Origin: Palsa-506 sp963836355
Lineage (GTDB): Bacteria > Actinomycetota > Actinomycetes > Streptosporangiales > Streptosporangiaceae
Direction of reading: 5' to 3'
NCBI GenBank assembly: GCA_963836355.1
Contig: CAWIJO010000010.1
Span: forward strand, 620,001-684,000
DNA: 64,000 bases
Shown here: positions 41,593 through 50,521 of the stretch, in pieces
How the letters are laid out: every line of letters starts with the position of its first letter
Numbering within the stretch: the first letter of the stretch is position 1
Translations under genes and position numbers: made by a program
Notes under the pieces: generated by a model
Database searches by the model: none
What the model saw: only the letters and a program-made list of their open reading frames with translations
Told to the model about the DNA's origin: nothing

Positions 41593-44500
41593 TCAGGTCG
41601 GCGGGGCTGGCTGGCGGGACGCGCTGCGCAGCAGTTCCTGGTAGAGGGCGGAAGTATCCGGATGCGGCTCGCCGGCCGGCGCGATATCGGCGATCACGCC
41701 GAGGCAATGCTGCCACGCCTCGCGCACGCCGGACAGATTGCCTGCCACGTGCTCGGCCCGCATCAGGGCGCGCCATAGCTGCTCGGCGGCGACGTCGCCG
41801 GCCAGGCCGGCCCGCGCTGCGCGGGCCGAGGCAGACGGGTCGCCGGCGGCAAGCTCGAGCGCGGCGAGCAGTTCCGCCACGTCCACGATCTGGGCCCGGA
41901 CCGTCTCCACGAAGGCCAGGTCGAGCCACCAGTGGTAGCAGTCATTGAACGGCTGTCCGCGGACCAGCGCCAGCGCCTCGCGCAAGTCGCCGCGGTCCCT
42001 GGCGGCCAGTCCGTGCTCGGCGAGGCCGCTGAAGTCCGTCCAGTCGAACCGCGCGTCCGGGTGCAATGAGTACTGCCCGCCGCCGAGGTGCACGATCCAT
42101 TCGCCACCGCCGGGAGCGTGGCCGAGCTGGCGCCGGGTCCGCGCGATGAGCTGCCGGAGCGAGTCACTCGGCTTCGGGTGATCTGGATCGGCGCCGAGCA
42201 GGTACCCGAGCTGCGGATTGGACAGTCCTACCGGCCCGTTCAGCGCCAGCGCTAGGATCAGCTGACTCTGCGCCGGAAGCAGCGCGCCGGACGCGCCGTT
42301 GATCGTGAACGACCCGAGAATCCCGATCCGCAGCGGCCCGGTCTGCGCCGGGGCTGTGACGCCATCCGGCGGGTGGCTGGCATCAGTCTCCGGCCCGGGC
42401 CCGCCCGGGTCAGGCCCGTCTGGCCCGGCCGTAGCGCCGAGCGGGCCTGGCCCGCCGTCCTGGCCGGCCAGCGGATGCGGGAAAGGCCCGGTGCCCTGGC
42501 CATCATCCGGTCCCGCGGTGAGGTCCCCGAGCAGTCCGGACAGCCCGTCATCGGCCAATCCTGCCAGCCCGTCTGCTGCCAGGCCGTCGGCTGCCAGGCC
42601 GTCGGCTGCCAGGCCGTCGGCTGCCAGGCCGTCCGCTGCCAGACCGGGATCTGTCGCAGCCTCCGGCAGGTCCGGCCAGTCCGCCAGACTGAGCGAGGCT
42701 GTCCAGCTGGAGCCGTCGTAAGGCGGCAGGTCTGCGGCGACGTCTCCGTCCAGGGCGGCAGTCTCGAACAGGCTGACGATCGACGCGTAGTCCTGTTCAG
42801 TCAGCGCCTGCGGCCTGACCTCCAGCTGCATCGGGAAGATCTGCGCGACGATTCCGCCCGGCCGGCCCGGATCGGATGAGACCTGGAAGCTAGCCGGGGC
42901 GGATGATCCGCCCGGAGCATCCTGGTTGCCCGCCACCAGCGCGGCTATCCCGCCAGGATCGCCCGCGATGTCAGCCAGGAAGGAGAGCTGCGCGGCTGTC
43001 GGCGGCACCCGGCTGACCAGCAGGGACAGCGCCCAGTCCTCGTCGTCCGGATCGGTTATCCGGCGGAACCGGACGTCGGTCGGGCCGCCGTCGCCAAGCC
43101 TGCGCTGCAGGGTGACGGCCTTGGCGGCCAGCAGATCCAGCGCCTCGTCGAGGCTGTCGCATGTCTTGGCCCGGCCCGCGGTTACTTCCAGCTCGCCGTA
43201 ACCGCAGATGATCAGGTCATACCAGCCGGCCAGCTCGCTAGTGGCAAGCTCAGTGGCAGCGGTAGCCAGCACGCGGTTCACCAGCCGCGGCGGCCCGTCG
43301 ACGGTGGTGACCCGCAGGTGCTCCAGGTCGACCAGCAGGTATCCGCCGCTGTCGTCGGCGACGCCGGCGGTCAGCAATCCGGGCAGTAGGTCGCCCTGGG
43401 AATCCGGCCGCCCGCCGGTCGGCAGCGCGCCGTCGGGCAGCGCGCCGTCGGGCAGCGCGAGGTGCCAGGCCATTCCCTGGCGGCCACCGGGCACGCTGAA
43501 CGGCGGCGGCGGCGGCTCGCTGGCCGGCGATGCGAGCAGTATCTCCATTGCCGAGCTGGTGAGATGAATGCCGGCCACGTCCGGCAGCTGCTGGCCGGAC
43601 ACCGCCAGGCCAGTCCCGAGCTCGTCTAGCACCGTGCGCAGCGCGGTAGCGGGCCGCGGCGGCCGGACCGCGCGTAGCCGCCGCTCTTCGGCCATCACCG
43701 GCGCACTGGCCGGCATGGGTATCCGTCGGCCAGGCAGCCTGGCCTGCCGCTGCTGATGCCGCATCCGCGCGATCGCCACCATCACCCCGCCGGTAAGCAT
43801 CCCGGCGGCGAAGACCGCTATCGGCGGGATCTGCTGCTGCGGGGTGAGCGGGGGCGGATCGGCAGCCGCGCGGCTGGCCGGCAGGTTCTGCCCGGACAGG
43901 CTGGGCGCGGGCGCGGCGGAGCCGGGCGAGCCCGCGCGGCCGGATGCGGCCGGATGCGGCCGGCTGAAGCGGTGATCCCTGGACGGATGGGAGGGATGAT
44001 GAGCGGGCTGCGGCGGCAGAGACTGCTGCCCGCTCGCGGTCGATGGCAGCTGCAGCACCCACCCTGGCATGATCAAGGCCGGGTCCCTGAACACCTGGCC
44101 GCCGCCCATCTCGTGCCCGATGTTGAGCCCCACGATCTCGTGGAACATCTCGCCGTCGCCGAGGTAACGCTGGGCGATCGTCCACAGGCACTCGCCCGGG
44201 CGTACGACCACCGCTTGGTACGAAGCCATGCTCATCACCTGCGGGGCGGCCGGCGGACTGGCGGACTGGCCCCCGGCAGCCTCGGCCCAGCTGTCATCGG
44301 CCCCGGTATCGTGACCCTGGCCGCCACTGGCCAGGGTCCTGCCGGTCACCAGGGTTGTGCCGTGCACCGGGCCGGCACCCTGGCCGGGGGTTGCCAGGGT
44401 GCCCGGATCCGGGACGCTTGCCAGCGTCACCGGACCCGGCCCGGCCAGGGTGCCGGAGCCCGCGAGATCGGACGGCGTGCTGGTCGCCATCGCGACCGGG

Positions 44501-44907
44501 CCGGCTGGCGCGGCGGCGAGCAGCGCAGCGGCCGGGCTGCTGAAGGTGAGCGCGACGAGCGCCACCAGCTGGCTGGCCATGGTCTGCAGGCCGCCGAGCC
44601 AGAGCCGCGGAGCCCGCCTGCCGCTGATCGCGGCAACGGCCTCGGTGACGACCGCCAGGCTGAAGAGCGCCCAGGCGAGCCAGCTGACGTCCCGGACGGC
44701 AGCCAGGAACAGGCTGCCGTCATCCCGGCGCAGCAGCGCGTGGCCGGCCTGGTGCAGGGACGGCAGGCGGTGCGGTACCGGGCTGCCGCCGAATCTGTAC
44801 AGCACGGCGGGCAGGCCGATGACCAGCAGCAGCAAGGTGATCATGGCAGTCAGCCCGCGCAGGGCGGCGGCCGCCCGGCGCCGGCGAATGCGCATGCGCC
44901 CTTTCAT
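41593..44907 (-). CDS. LysM-BTAD multidomain regulator at the end of the Tad locus
   Basis: 1104 residues. The N-terminus has membrane helices at 20-40, 65-90 and 105-130. A LysM domain is at about 230-290 (VVVRPGECLWTIAQRYLGDG). A further membrane helix lies near 365, followed by a 400-residue region of unknown fold. The C-terminus has a winged helix (LRIGILGSFTINGASGALLP, QLIARTRRQLG) and a BTAD tetratricopeptide-like domain (LAEHGLAARDRGDLREALAL). It thus joins cell-wall binding to a SARP-type domain and may link pilus assembly to gene control or scaffold the machine. The ATG overlaps the preceding stop in ATGA. Confidence 0.85.
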   Translation of the reverse strand: MKGRMRIRRRRAAAALRGLTAMITLLLLVIGLPAVLYRFGGSPVPHRLPSLHQAGHALLRRDDGSLFLAAVRDVSWLAWALFSLAVVTEAVAAISGRRAPRLWLGGLQTMASQLVALVALTFSSPAAALLAAAPAGPVAMATSTPSDLAGSGTLAGPGPVTLASVPDPGTLATPGQGAGPVHGTTLVTGRTLASGGQGHDTGADDSWAEAAGGQSASPPAAPQVMSMASYQAVVVRPGECLWTIAQRYLGDGEMFHEIVGLNIGHEMGGGQVFRDPALIMPGWVLQLPSTASGQQSLPPQPAHHPSHPSRDHRFSRPHPAASGRAGSPGSAAPAPSLSGQNLPASRAAADPPPLTPQQQIPPIAVFAAGMLTGGVMVAIARMRHQQRQARLPGRRIPMPASAPVMAEERRLRAVRPPRPATALRTVLDELGTGLAVSGQQLPDVAGIHLTSSAMEILLASPASEPPPPPFSVPGGRQGMAWHLALPDGALPDGALPTGGRPDSQGDLLPGLLTAGVADDSGGYLLVDLEHLRVTTVDGPPRLVNRVLATAATELATSELAGWYDLIICGYGELEVTAGRAKTCDSLDEALDLLAAKAVTLQRRLGDGGPTDVRFRRITDPDDEDWALSLLVSRVPPTAAQLSFLADIAGDPGGIAALVAGNQDAPGGSSAPASFQVSSDPGRPGGIVAQIFPMQLEVRPQALTEQDYASIVSLFETAALDGDVAADLPPYDGSSWTASLSLADWPDLPEAATDPGLAADGLAADGLAADGLAADGLAADGLAGLADDGLSGLLGDLTAGPDDGQGTGPFPHPLAGQDGGPGPLGATAGPDGPDPGGPGPETDASHPPDGVTAPAQTGPLRIGILGSFTINGASGALLPAQSQLILALALNGPVGLSNPQLGYLLGADPDHPKPSDSLRQLIARTRRQLGHAPGGGEWIVHLGGGQYSLHPDARFDWTDFSGLAEHGLAARDRGDLREALALVRGQPFNDCYHWWLDLAFVETVRAQIVDVAELLAALELAAGDPSASARAARAGLAGDVAAEQLWRALMRAEHVAGNLSGVREAWQHCLGVIADIAPAGEPHPDTSALYQELLRSASRQPAPPT
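42571..42645 (-). repeat. 15-bp tandem repeat x5 coding Gly-Leu-Ala-Ala-Asp
   Basis: Five units (plus-strand form GTCGGCTGCCAGGCC) in the LysM-BTAD gene. A shorter 15-bp x3 repeat (ALPDG) occurs in the same gene near 43427-43460. Confidence 0.9.
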
Positions 44908-45407
44908 GCGCCCGGTCCCGTGACGCCGGTCACCAGCGACGCGATGGCCGATCCCGTCGATGTCATCGAGTTAATGTGGATGATCGAAAGGACCCTGGTT
45001 GGCTCCGCGATCGTCACCCTGACCTGGATGGCCTCCCGGCCGCTGGCCGTCACGGTGCCCTGGAAGCCGCCTGCGGTCAGGTAGGCGCGCGCGGCGGTGA
45101 TGGCCTGAGCCTGGTCGACCACGAATGTGCCGTGTGCGTAGGCTGTGGACTGATCTACCATCCCAGCTCCCGCGCGGGCCGCCTCCTGGGCGACGGCGTC
45201 CGCGTTCTCGGCGGCTCTGAGCTTGGTGCCGCCATCGATGACGATTCCGGCCAGGGCGATCAGCGCTACGCCCAGCGCGGCCAGCATCAGGGTGATCGAG
45301 CCGCGGTCCGGCCGCGAGCGGCTGCCGCGCAGCCGCCGGGTGGCGGCGGCCGTGCGGGCGGGACGGCGCGCGCACGCGCGCCATCGGGGCCGGACCGGTC
45401 GGCGCAT
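44904..45407 (-). CDS. TadE/TadG-like pilus assembly protein
   Basis: 167 residues: an Arg-rich start, then DRGSITLMLAALGVALIALA, a pseudopilin-type hydrophobic segment, then KLRAAENADAVAQEAARAGA, which is typical of TadG-like actinomycete proteins. The rest is a small extracytoplasmic domain. ATG 45407 has GGGGGT upstream; a longer frame reaches to 45494 but lacks family likeness. It is co-transcribed with the other pseudopilins. Confidence 0.8.
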   Translation of the reverse strand: MRRPVRPRWRACARRPARTAAATRRLRGSRSRPDRGSITLMLAALGVALIALAGIVIDGGTKLRAAENADAVAQEAARAGAGMVDQSTAYAHGTFVVDQAQAITAARAYLTAGGFQGTVTASGREAIQVRVTIAEPTRVLSIIHINSMTSTGSAIASLVTGVTGPGA

Positions 45408-45500
45408 CGACGACCCCCACTGGTCAGGTTCATCCGGTGCTGTGTGGCCCGATTGTGCTTGGCGCAGTGTGATAGTTCCTGTGACACCGACCACGCCGCG

Positions 45501-45950
45501 TCACCTCGCCCGGAAGGGATCGAGCGGGGACGTGAAGCTAGCCCGCAGCGTTCTGCTCCCCGGCATCCCGGGAACAAGCAGGTCGGCCAGTGGCACCTGG
45601 CAGGTGACCCGCGCGGTGACCCGCGCGGGCCGGCCGACGGCCACCGCGAAGCCGCCGGTATCCACGGTTACCACCGGCGTGCAGTCGATGGAGTCCTGGC
45701 TTAGGGCCTGCTGCGCGCTGGCCAGCGCCGCCGCCCGGGCCGCCGCCGGGTCCCGCGATATCGATGCCTGCCGGGCCGCGTCCCGGGCGGCGGCGGCCAC
45801 CGATCCCTGCGCGATCGATGTCCGCCCGGCCGCGATCAGCAGCCCGAACAGGAACAGCAGCACTGGGCCGAGGATGACGATCTCGAGCGCGGCATTGCCG
45901 CGGTCGGGCCGGGCCGGGCCGGATCTCATCGCAATGCTCCCGCGGATCAT
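45501..45950 (-). CDS. TadE-like pseudopilin
   Basis: 149 residues with RGNAALEIVILGPVLLFLFG (TadE signature: Glu shortly after the cleavable-looking Gly-Asn-Ala) and a helical, Ala-rich stalk (QGSVAAAARDAARQASISR). A small C-terminal beta domain with two Cys (DCTPVVTV, VTCQVPL) follows. The ATG overlaps the upstream stop in ATGA. Confidence 0.85.
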   Translation of the reverse strand: MIRGSIAMRSGPARPDRGNAALEIVILGPVLLFLFGLLIAAGRTSIAQGSVAAAARDAARQASISRDPAAARAAALASAQQALSQDSIDCTPVVTVDTGGFAVAVGRPARVTARVTCQVPLADLLVPGMPGSRTLRASFTSPLDPFRAR

Positions 45951-46348
45951 GGCGTGGTGAACTGCTCGACTGGCGCCCTGGCGACCTGCCGGACCCTGAT
46001 GACGATCCCGGGTACCAGCGACGGCGCCTGGCCGCTGACCGTCACCTCGACGGTCGCCGCGCTGCTGCCAGCGGTGGTCGCGGCCGGGGTGAGCAGGTAA
46101 CCGGATGCCGACTGGCGGGCGAACGCCAGGGCCGCGCGCGGCCCCGCGTCCAGCGGGGCATGCTGCGCCCGCGCGGCATCCGCGCCCTGGCGGGCGGCGG
46201 CCAGCGCCGCCTGCCTGGCCAGGTACCAGAGGGATGTCTGCGCGATGGCCATCACGACCAGCAGGAACACCGGCACGATAACGACGTAGCTCAATGTCAG
46301 CGCGCCGCGGTCATCACGGCCGTGCGCCCGGCACCGGGTAGCCAGCAT
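45947..46348 (-). CDS. TadE-like pseudopilin
   Basis: 133 residues with DRGALTLSYVVIVPVFLLVV as the membrane/pseudopilin segment and an Ala/Arg-rich stalk (LARQAALAAARQGADAARAQ). It sits between the Flp pilin and the next TadE gene, the standard place for minor pilins of Tad systems. Confidence 0.83.
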   Translation of the reverse strand: MLATRCRAHGRDDRGALTLSYVVIVPVFLLVVMAIAQTSLWYLARQAALAAARQGADAARAQHAPLDAGPRAALAFARQSASGYLLTPAATTAGSSAATVEVTVSGQAPSLVPGIVIRVRQVARAPVEQFTTP

Positions 46349-46351
46349 CGG

Positions 46352-46555
46352 TCAGGGGATCTTCCCCTCGTACTTCGTTACTTCACTGGTGAAGAAGACG
46401 CCGGCCGCGACGGCCGCGACGACCAGGATGCCAGCGATCACGATCCACTCCAGCGTGATCGCGCCTGACTCAGGGTGCCCGCTAGCGGCAGCATCGGCCC
46501 GGGCGCGCGCCCGCAGCAGCAGGTATCTGACGATGGTCCACAACGGACTTGGCAT
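46352..46555 (-). CDS. Flp-type prepilin
   Basis: 67 residues. After a charged leader the sequence reads ESG-AITLEWIVIAGILVVAAV. A prepilin-peptidase cut after Gly would leave Glu at +5, as in type IV pilins, followed by a single hydrophobic helix. This is the size and layout of Flp/Tad major pilins, which polymerise into the fibre. Start at 46555. It lies 24 bases after the TadC gene. Confidence 0.82.
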   Translation of the reverse strand: MPSPLWTIVRYLLLRARARADAAASGHPESGAITLEWIVIAGILVVAAVAAGVFFTSEVTKYEGKIP

Positions 46556-46579
46556 GCAGCCTCCTTCGGTTCGGCGGGA

Positions 46580-47455
46580 CTATCCCGCGCCTAGCGTCCG
46601 GTACATCACCGGGAAGATGATCAGCAGCAGGAATCCGGCGCCCAGCAGGGCGATCGGGATCACCATGGTGGTGCTGCGCGATCCGGCGATGGCACGGTCG
46701 CCGGAGAGGGCCTGGGCTCGCATCGAGGCGGCCCTGGCACTCAGCGTCTCGATGATCCGGGCGCCTTCCTGCCCGGCGACGCCGGCGATGTCAGCCAGGT
46801 CGGACAGTTCGGTCACGCCGGTCTGGCTGGCCAGGGCCGCCAGCCCGGCCCACGGGGCGAGGCCGGCCTTGCGCGCCTCGTCGAGGGCAGAGCCGATCCG
46901 CTCGAAGGCCCAGCCGCCGCCGATCCCGGCCGCGGCCTCCAGCGCCTCGGTCGGCGCAGCGCCGGCCCCGCGCTCCAGCGCCACCAGGTCGAGATAGCTG
47001 GTGAGCGCGTGCCGGAAATCGGCCCGCCGCTCGGCGGCGTTGACCTTAGTGACCAGATCCGGGGCGAAGAACATCGCCGCGCCGAAGGCCAGCGAGGCGG
47101 CGGCGGGCAGCGCTAACGGCAGGCGGCCGCCGCCCAGCAGCACCAGCGCGGTGAAGAACGGCACCACGGCCAGGCCGACCGCGCCGCAGACGATCTTGCT
47201 GGCTATCCACGCCTCGCGATCCTGGCCGAGCATCGCCAGGTCCATGCTGGGCACCGGCAGCCAGGGTGCCGCCGCGCTAAGCCGCCGGGCAGCCTGCCGG
47301 GCGGCGGGCGCAGCAGTCGGCGGCTCCCCGCCACCGACCGCGTCCAGCCTGGCCAGCGCCGCCTCCAGCCGGGTGCGTGCTGGCAGGATCTCGCGGGCAA
47401 CTCCGAAGATGCCGAGTCCGGCCGCGAGGCCGGCCACCGCTACCCAGATGTTCAC
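46580..47455 (-). CDS. tadC: TadC-like inner-membrane platform protein
   Basis: 291 residues with two T2SSF-like membrane regions (IVCGAVGLAVVPFFTALVLL and VIPIALLGAGFLLLIIFPVM). The conserved cytosolic helix bundle has YLDLVALERGAGAAPTEALE and DIAGVAGQEGARIIETLSAR. It partners TadB as the assembly platform. GTG 47455 overlaps the tadB stop in GTGA; a much longer frame upstream of it is an out-of-frame shadow of tadB. Confidence 0.9.
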   Translation of the reverse strand: MNIWVAVAGLAAGLGIFGVAREILPARTRLEAALARLDAVGGGEPPTAAPAARQAARRLSAAAPWLPVPSMDLAMLGQDREAWIASKIVCGAVGLAVVPFFTALVLLGGGRLPLALPAAASLAFGAAMFFAPDLVTKVNAAERRADFRHALTSYLDLVALERGAGAAPTEALEAAAGIGGGWAFERIGSALDEARKAGLAPWAGLAALASQTGVTELSDLADIAGVAGQEGARIIETLSARAASMRAQALSGDRAIAGSRSTTMVIPIALLGAGFLLLIIFPVMYRTLGAG

Positions 47456-48348
47456 TGGCGCCTCCCCGCGTCGAGCCGCGCGGCCGCGGCAGCACCCGGC
47501 AGGCCGGCGTCCGGGCCGGTCGGCGGATCCAGGAACCGGCCCGGAGCCGGGATGTTGCCCAGCCGGTGCAGCCAGCCCAGGCCGGCCGCGTACAGGCCGG
47601 CGACCAGCGCGAGGACAATCTGGCCAGGCACGGTCCCGTAGGGCGCGGAGTAGGCGCGGTTCGCCGCGGCGAAGACGGTGAACCCGACGATGAATACCGT
47701 GATCCACCGGACCGTCGTCCGATGCTGCGCGCGCTCGGCATCGATCTCCCGGCGGGCGGCGACATCCCGGCCGAGCATCTCGGCTAAGGCGCTCAGCACG
47801 GCGTGCGCGCCGCCGCCGCGGCGGCTGGTGGCGATGATCAGTGCTGCCGCGATGCGGTCGCCGGCCGGATCGCCGATCTCCGCGGCGAAGGCCCGCAGTG
47901 CCGTCTCGGTGCCGGTCCTGGCGGCTAGCCGCTTGGCCAGCGCGCCGACCTGGCCGGCAATCGCGGGCGGGGCTGAGCGGGCGCTCGCCTCCAGCGCATC
48001 CTCCAGGGCGCGGCTGGCGGTGAGCATGTCGGCAAGCCGGCGCGCCCATTGCTCCAGTGCCTCCAGCGTGGCGGTCCGCCGGCGCTGCTCCCGGCCGGAG
48101 GCGAGCTTCGGCAGGAAGATCACCGCCAGCGCGGCGGCGACCGCCGCGACCGGCCAGCGGGTGACGAGCAGCACGGCCAGGAACGCGGCCAGCGCGAGCA
48201 GCAGGCGCACCGTGGTGGCCGCTGACAGGGCCCGCACCGCGCGTCCCGGCGGCGTGCCCGGCGGCGGCGCGCGCCTGGTGAGCTCGGCGGCGAATGCCGC
48301 GATGCCGGCCGCGATCAGGGCACCGCCGAAGGCGGCCAGGACGATCAC
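47452..48348 (-). CDS. tadB: TadB-like inner-membrane platform protein
   Basis: 298 residues: N-terminal helices (VIVLAAFGGALIAAGIAAFA; LLLALAAFLAVLLVT), a T2SSF domain (LEQWARRLADMLTASRALED; AALIIATSRRGGGAHAVLSA) and C-terminal helices (WITVFIVGFTVFAAANRAYS). It forms the platform with TadC, driven by CpaF. GTG 48348 overlaps the cpaF stop in GTGA. Confidence 0.9.
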   Translation of the reverse strand: MIVLAAFGGALIAAGIAAFAAELTRRAPPPGTPPGRAVRALSAATTVRLLLALAAFLAVLLVTRWPVAAVAAALAVIFLPKLASGREQRRRTATLEALEQWARRLADMLTASRALEDALEASARSAPPAIAGQVGALAKRLAARTGTETALRAFAAEIGDPAGDRIAAALIIATSRRGGGAHAVLSALAEMLGRDVAARREIDAERAQHRTTVRWITVFIVGFTVFAAANRAYSAPYGTVPGQIVLALVAGLYAAGLGWLHRLGNIPAPGRFLDPPTGPDAGLPGAAAAARLDAGRRQ

Positions 48349-49730
48349 CGCCAGCCCTCCGCCCTGGCCATCGCGCGCTGCCGGTCCAGCAGGCCCGCCT
48401 GGAAGCCTGCTGCCTCGAGCCGGCCCAGCATCCGCGGCGACGGGGTATGCGCGGCGACGGCCTTCCCGGCCGGTCCCTCCGGCAGGAAGAGCCTGTTGAC
48501 AGCCGGGCGTTCGGTGTCGCCTGGCGGCATGACCTCGAGGATCTCGGATACGAACCGCACCGTGCGCCTGCCGTCGTACCTCTTCTTGACGTGCACGATC
48601 AAGTCGACTGCCATCCCGACGAGCACGTGGATCGCGCGCTCGGCCAGGGCCAGGCCGCCGCGCAGGCCGAGGATCAGGATGCGGTCGAATGCCTCGGTTG
48701 GCGAGTTCGCGTGCAGGGTGCACATCGACCCGTCCTGGCCGGAATTCATCGCCTCCAGCATCGGCATGATCTCGGACCGCCGGACCTCGCCGACCAGGAT
48801 CCGCTGCGGGTTGTGCCGCAGCGCGTGGGCGACGAGGTCATGCAGCGTTATGCCGCCGACGCCCTCGGAGTTCGGATCCCTGGCCTCGAACGCGATCACG
48901 TCCGGGTGCCCGGGCAGGTCGTGCAGGTACAGTTCGTACTCAGATTCCAGCGTGGCCACCCGCTCGCCAGGCGGGATCTCGGCGGCCAGCGCGCGCAGCA
49001 GCGTGGTCTTCCCGGCGTTCACGCCGCCGGTGACGATGATGTTGTACCGGCTCCGTACCGCTGCGGACAGGAACGCGGCGAGCGGCGGATCGACGGTGCC
49101 GAGCTGGACCAGCTTCGCCAGGGTCACGTCGAGCTGGCCATGCCGGCGGAGCGAGACGCACGGCCGCGGCGTCACCGACATCGTGGCGGTCATCCGGGCG
49201 CCGCCGGCCAGCGCCACGTTGACCAGCGGCGCGCCGGCCGAGAAGTCTCGCGCAGTCTGGCCGCCGCGGGCGGCCCAGGTACGGATCATCTCGATCAGCG
49301 CCTCGTCGCTGGCCGCGACCGGGGGCGCTATCACGCGCTCTCCCGTCGCGTAGGTGACCCATACCTGGTCGCACCCGTTGATGTCGATGTTTTCCACGGC
49401 CGGGTCCCGCAGGTAGCTGGCGAGCGGCCCGAGGCCGTACCGCTGGTCGTAGACGGCCTGCGCGAGCGCTTCCCGGTCGGCCGGCGAGGGCACCAGCGCG
49501 CCTGCCCTGACCTGTCGTTCAGCCCAGGCTCTGGCCGCCTCGCGGATCAGCGGCAGGATCGCCTCCGGCGGTGCGCCGTCCTCAAGCCGACTGGCGACCA
49601 TGGCGTGAATCTCGGCCACGCCGCGCTGCAGCCGGGGATCGGCGGGCGCGGCGGGCGGGGGCGCCGGAACCGCGGCTTTACGCTGGCCCTCCGCCAGTGC
49701 CGCCGCGGCTGGCCAGCGCAGCTCGGTCAT
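48345..49730 (-). CDS. cpaF: CpaF/TadA secretion ATPase
   Basis: 461 residues, a type II/IV secretion ATPase that powers pilus assembly. Walker A is GGVNAGKTTLLRAL near residue 235, the Asp box TLESEYELYL, Walker B RILVGEVRRSE and the His box TLHANSPTEAFDR. An N-terminal domain of about 130 residues precedes DPAVENIDINGCDQVWV. The ATG at 49730 overlaps the cpaE stop in ATGA. Confidence 0.95.
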   Translation of the reverse strand: MTELRWPAAAALAEGQRKAAVPAPPPAAPADPRLQRGVAEIHAMVASRLEDGAPPEAILPLIREAARAWAERQVRAGALVPSPADREALAQAVYDQRYGLGPLASYLRDPAVENIDINGCDQVWVTYATGERVIAPPVAASDEALIEMIRTWAARGGQTARDFSAGAPLVNVALAGGARMTATMSVTPRPCVSLRRHGQLDVTLAKLVQLGTVDPPLAAFLSAAVRSRYNIIVTGGVNAGKTTLLRALAAEIPPGERVATLESEYELYLHDLPGHPDVIAFEARDPNSEGVGGITLHDLVAHALRHNPQRILVGEVRRSEIMPMLEAMNSGQDGSMCTLHANSPTEAFDRILILGLRGGLALAERAIHVLVGMAVDLIVHVKKRYDGRRTVRFVSEILEVMPPGDTERPAVNRLFLPEGPAGKAVAAHTPSPRMLGRLEAAGFQAGLLDRQRAMARAEGWR

Positions 49731-50521
49731 GCCGCTGGCCCAGCACCAGGCGCCGGGCCCGGCGCGGCCAGGGCCGGATCCGGCGCGGCCGCGCCGGTGT
49801 CGTCGCGCAGCGCCCGGCCGACCACTGCCGCGGCCCGCAGCAGTGGCCGGGCCGGCAGGCTGCGCCGGCTTCCGGTGCCGTCCGATAGCACGCTCGCGGC
49901 CTTGCGGTCATCCGGCAGAGTGCCGGCGATGGGCACCCGCAGGACCCTGGCAATGTCACGGGGAGCCTGCCCGCCATCACCCGCCAGCAGCAGCTTCACG
50001 CGCTGCAGCCCGTCGAGCAGCTGGCCGAGCATCTCGACCCGCGGCCGGGCGCCGGCCACCTGGCGCAGGGTGGGCCGCAGCACGAGTACGACGACGCGCG
50101 CTGCGGCCAGCACGGCGAGCGGCCCCTCGCCGGCATCAAGCCGGCCGCAGTCGGCGATCACGTCGGCCGGGAGCGACGAGAAGGTGGCGGCAAGCGCTGG
50201 CCACGCGGGTGCCAGCCCGGCTCCTTGCCGGGGGTCGGAGATCCCGGCTAGCAGCAGCCGCTGACGGGCGTCGTCCAGCTCGATCAGCTGCGGCCAGAGC
50301 GCGCGGGCGGCGGCATCCGGGCCGCGGCCCGCGTCGAACGCGAGGCTGAGCAGGCCGCGGCTGGCGGGCAGGTGGCCGGCGAACAGCCCGGCCAGGATGT
50401 CGCCGCCGCTGGGGTCGCACTCGGCCAGGATGACCTGGGATGGCCAGCCGAGCGCCAGCGCGAGCGCGGATGTCGTCACGCCGGGTGATCCGCCCGCTGA
50501 GACGAGCGCGTATAGCGCCAT
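49727..50521 (-). CDS. CpaE-like ParA/MinD-type protein with altered P-loop
   Basis: 264 residues with the MinD-like fold: SAGGSPGVTTSALALAL at the N-terminus, VILAECDPSGGDILAGLF for switch I, DVIADCGRLDAGEG for Walker B. The canonical KGGxGKT has become AGGSPGVT, so the P-loop Lys is missing and ATP hydrolysis is doubtful. In Tad systems CpaE positions the machine. It is tightly overlapped by cpaB (TGATG) and cpaF (ATGA). Confidence 0.85.
   Translation of the reverse strand: MALYALVSAGGSPGVTTSALALALGWPSQVILAECDPSGGDILAGLFAGHLPASRGLLSLAFDAGRGPDAAARALWPQLIELDDARQRLLLAGISDPRQGAGLAPAWPALAATFSSLPADVIADCGRLDAGEGPLAVLAAARVVVLVLRPTLRQVAGARPRVEMLGQLLDGLQRVKLLLAGDGGQAPRDIARVLRVPIAGTLPDDRKAASVLSDGTGSRRSLPARPLLRAAAVVGRALRDDTGAAAPDPALAAPGPAPGAGPAA

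Noticed and set aside
46580..48049. A 489-codon minus-strand frame that would make TadC much longer
   Set aside because: Its first 198 codons are an out-of-frame reading of tadB; the GTG at 47455 with GTGA overlap is the real start.
48294..50264. A 656-codon plus-strand frame opposite cpaF and cpaE
   Set aside because: Antisense shadow; the minus strand has Walker motifs and overlapping operon structure.
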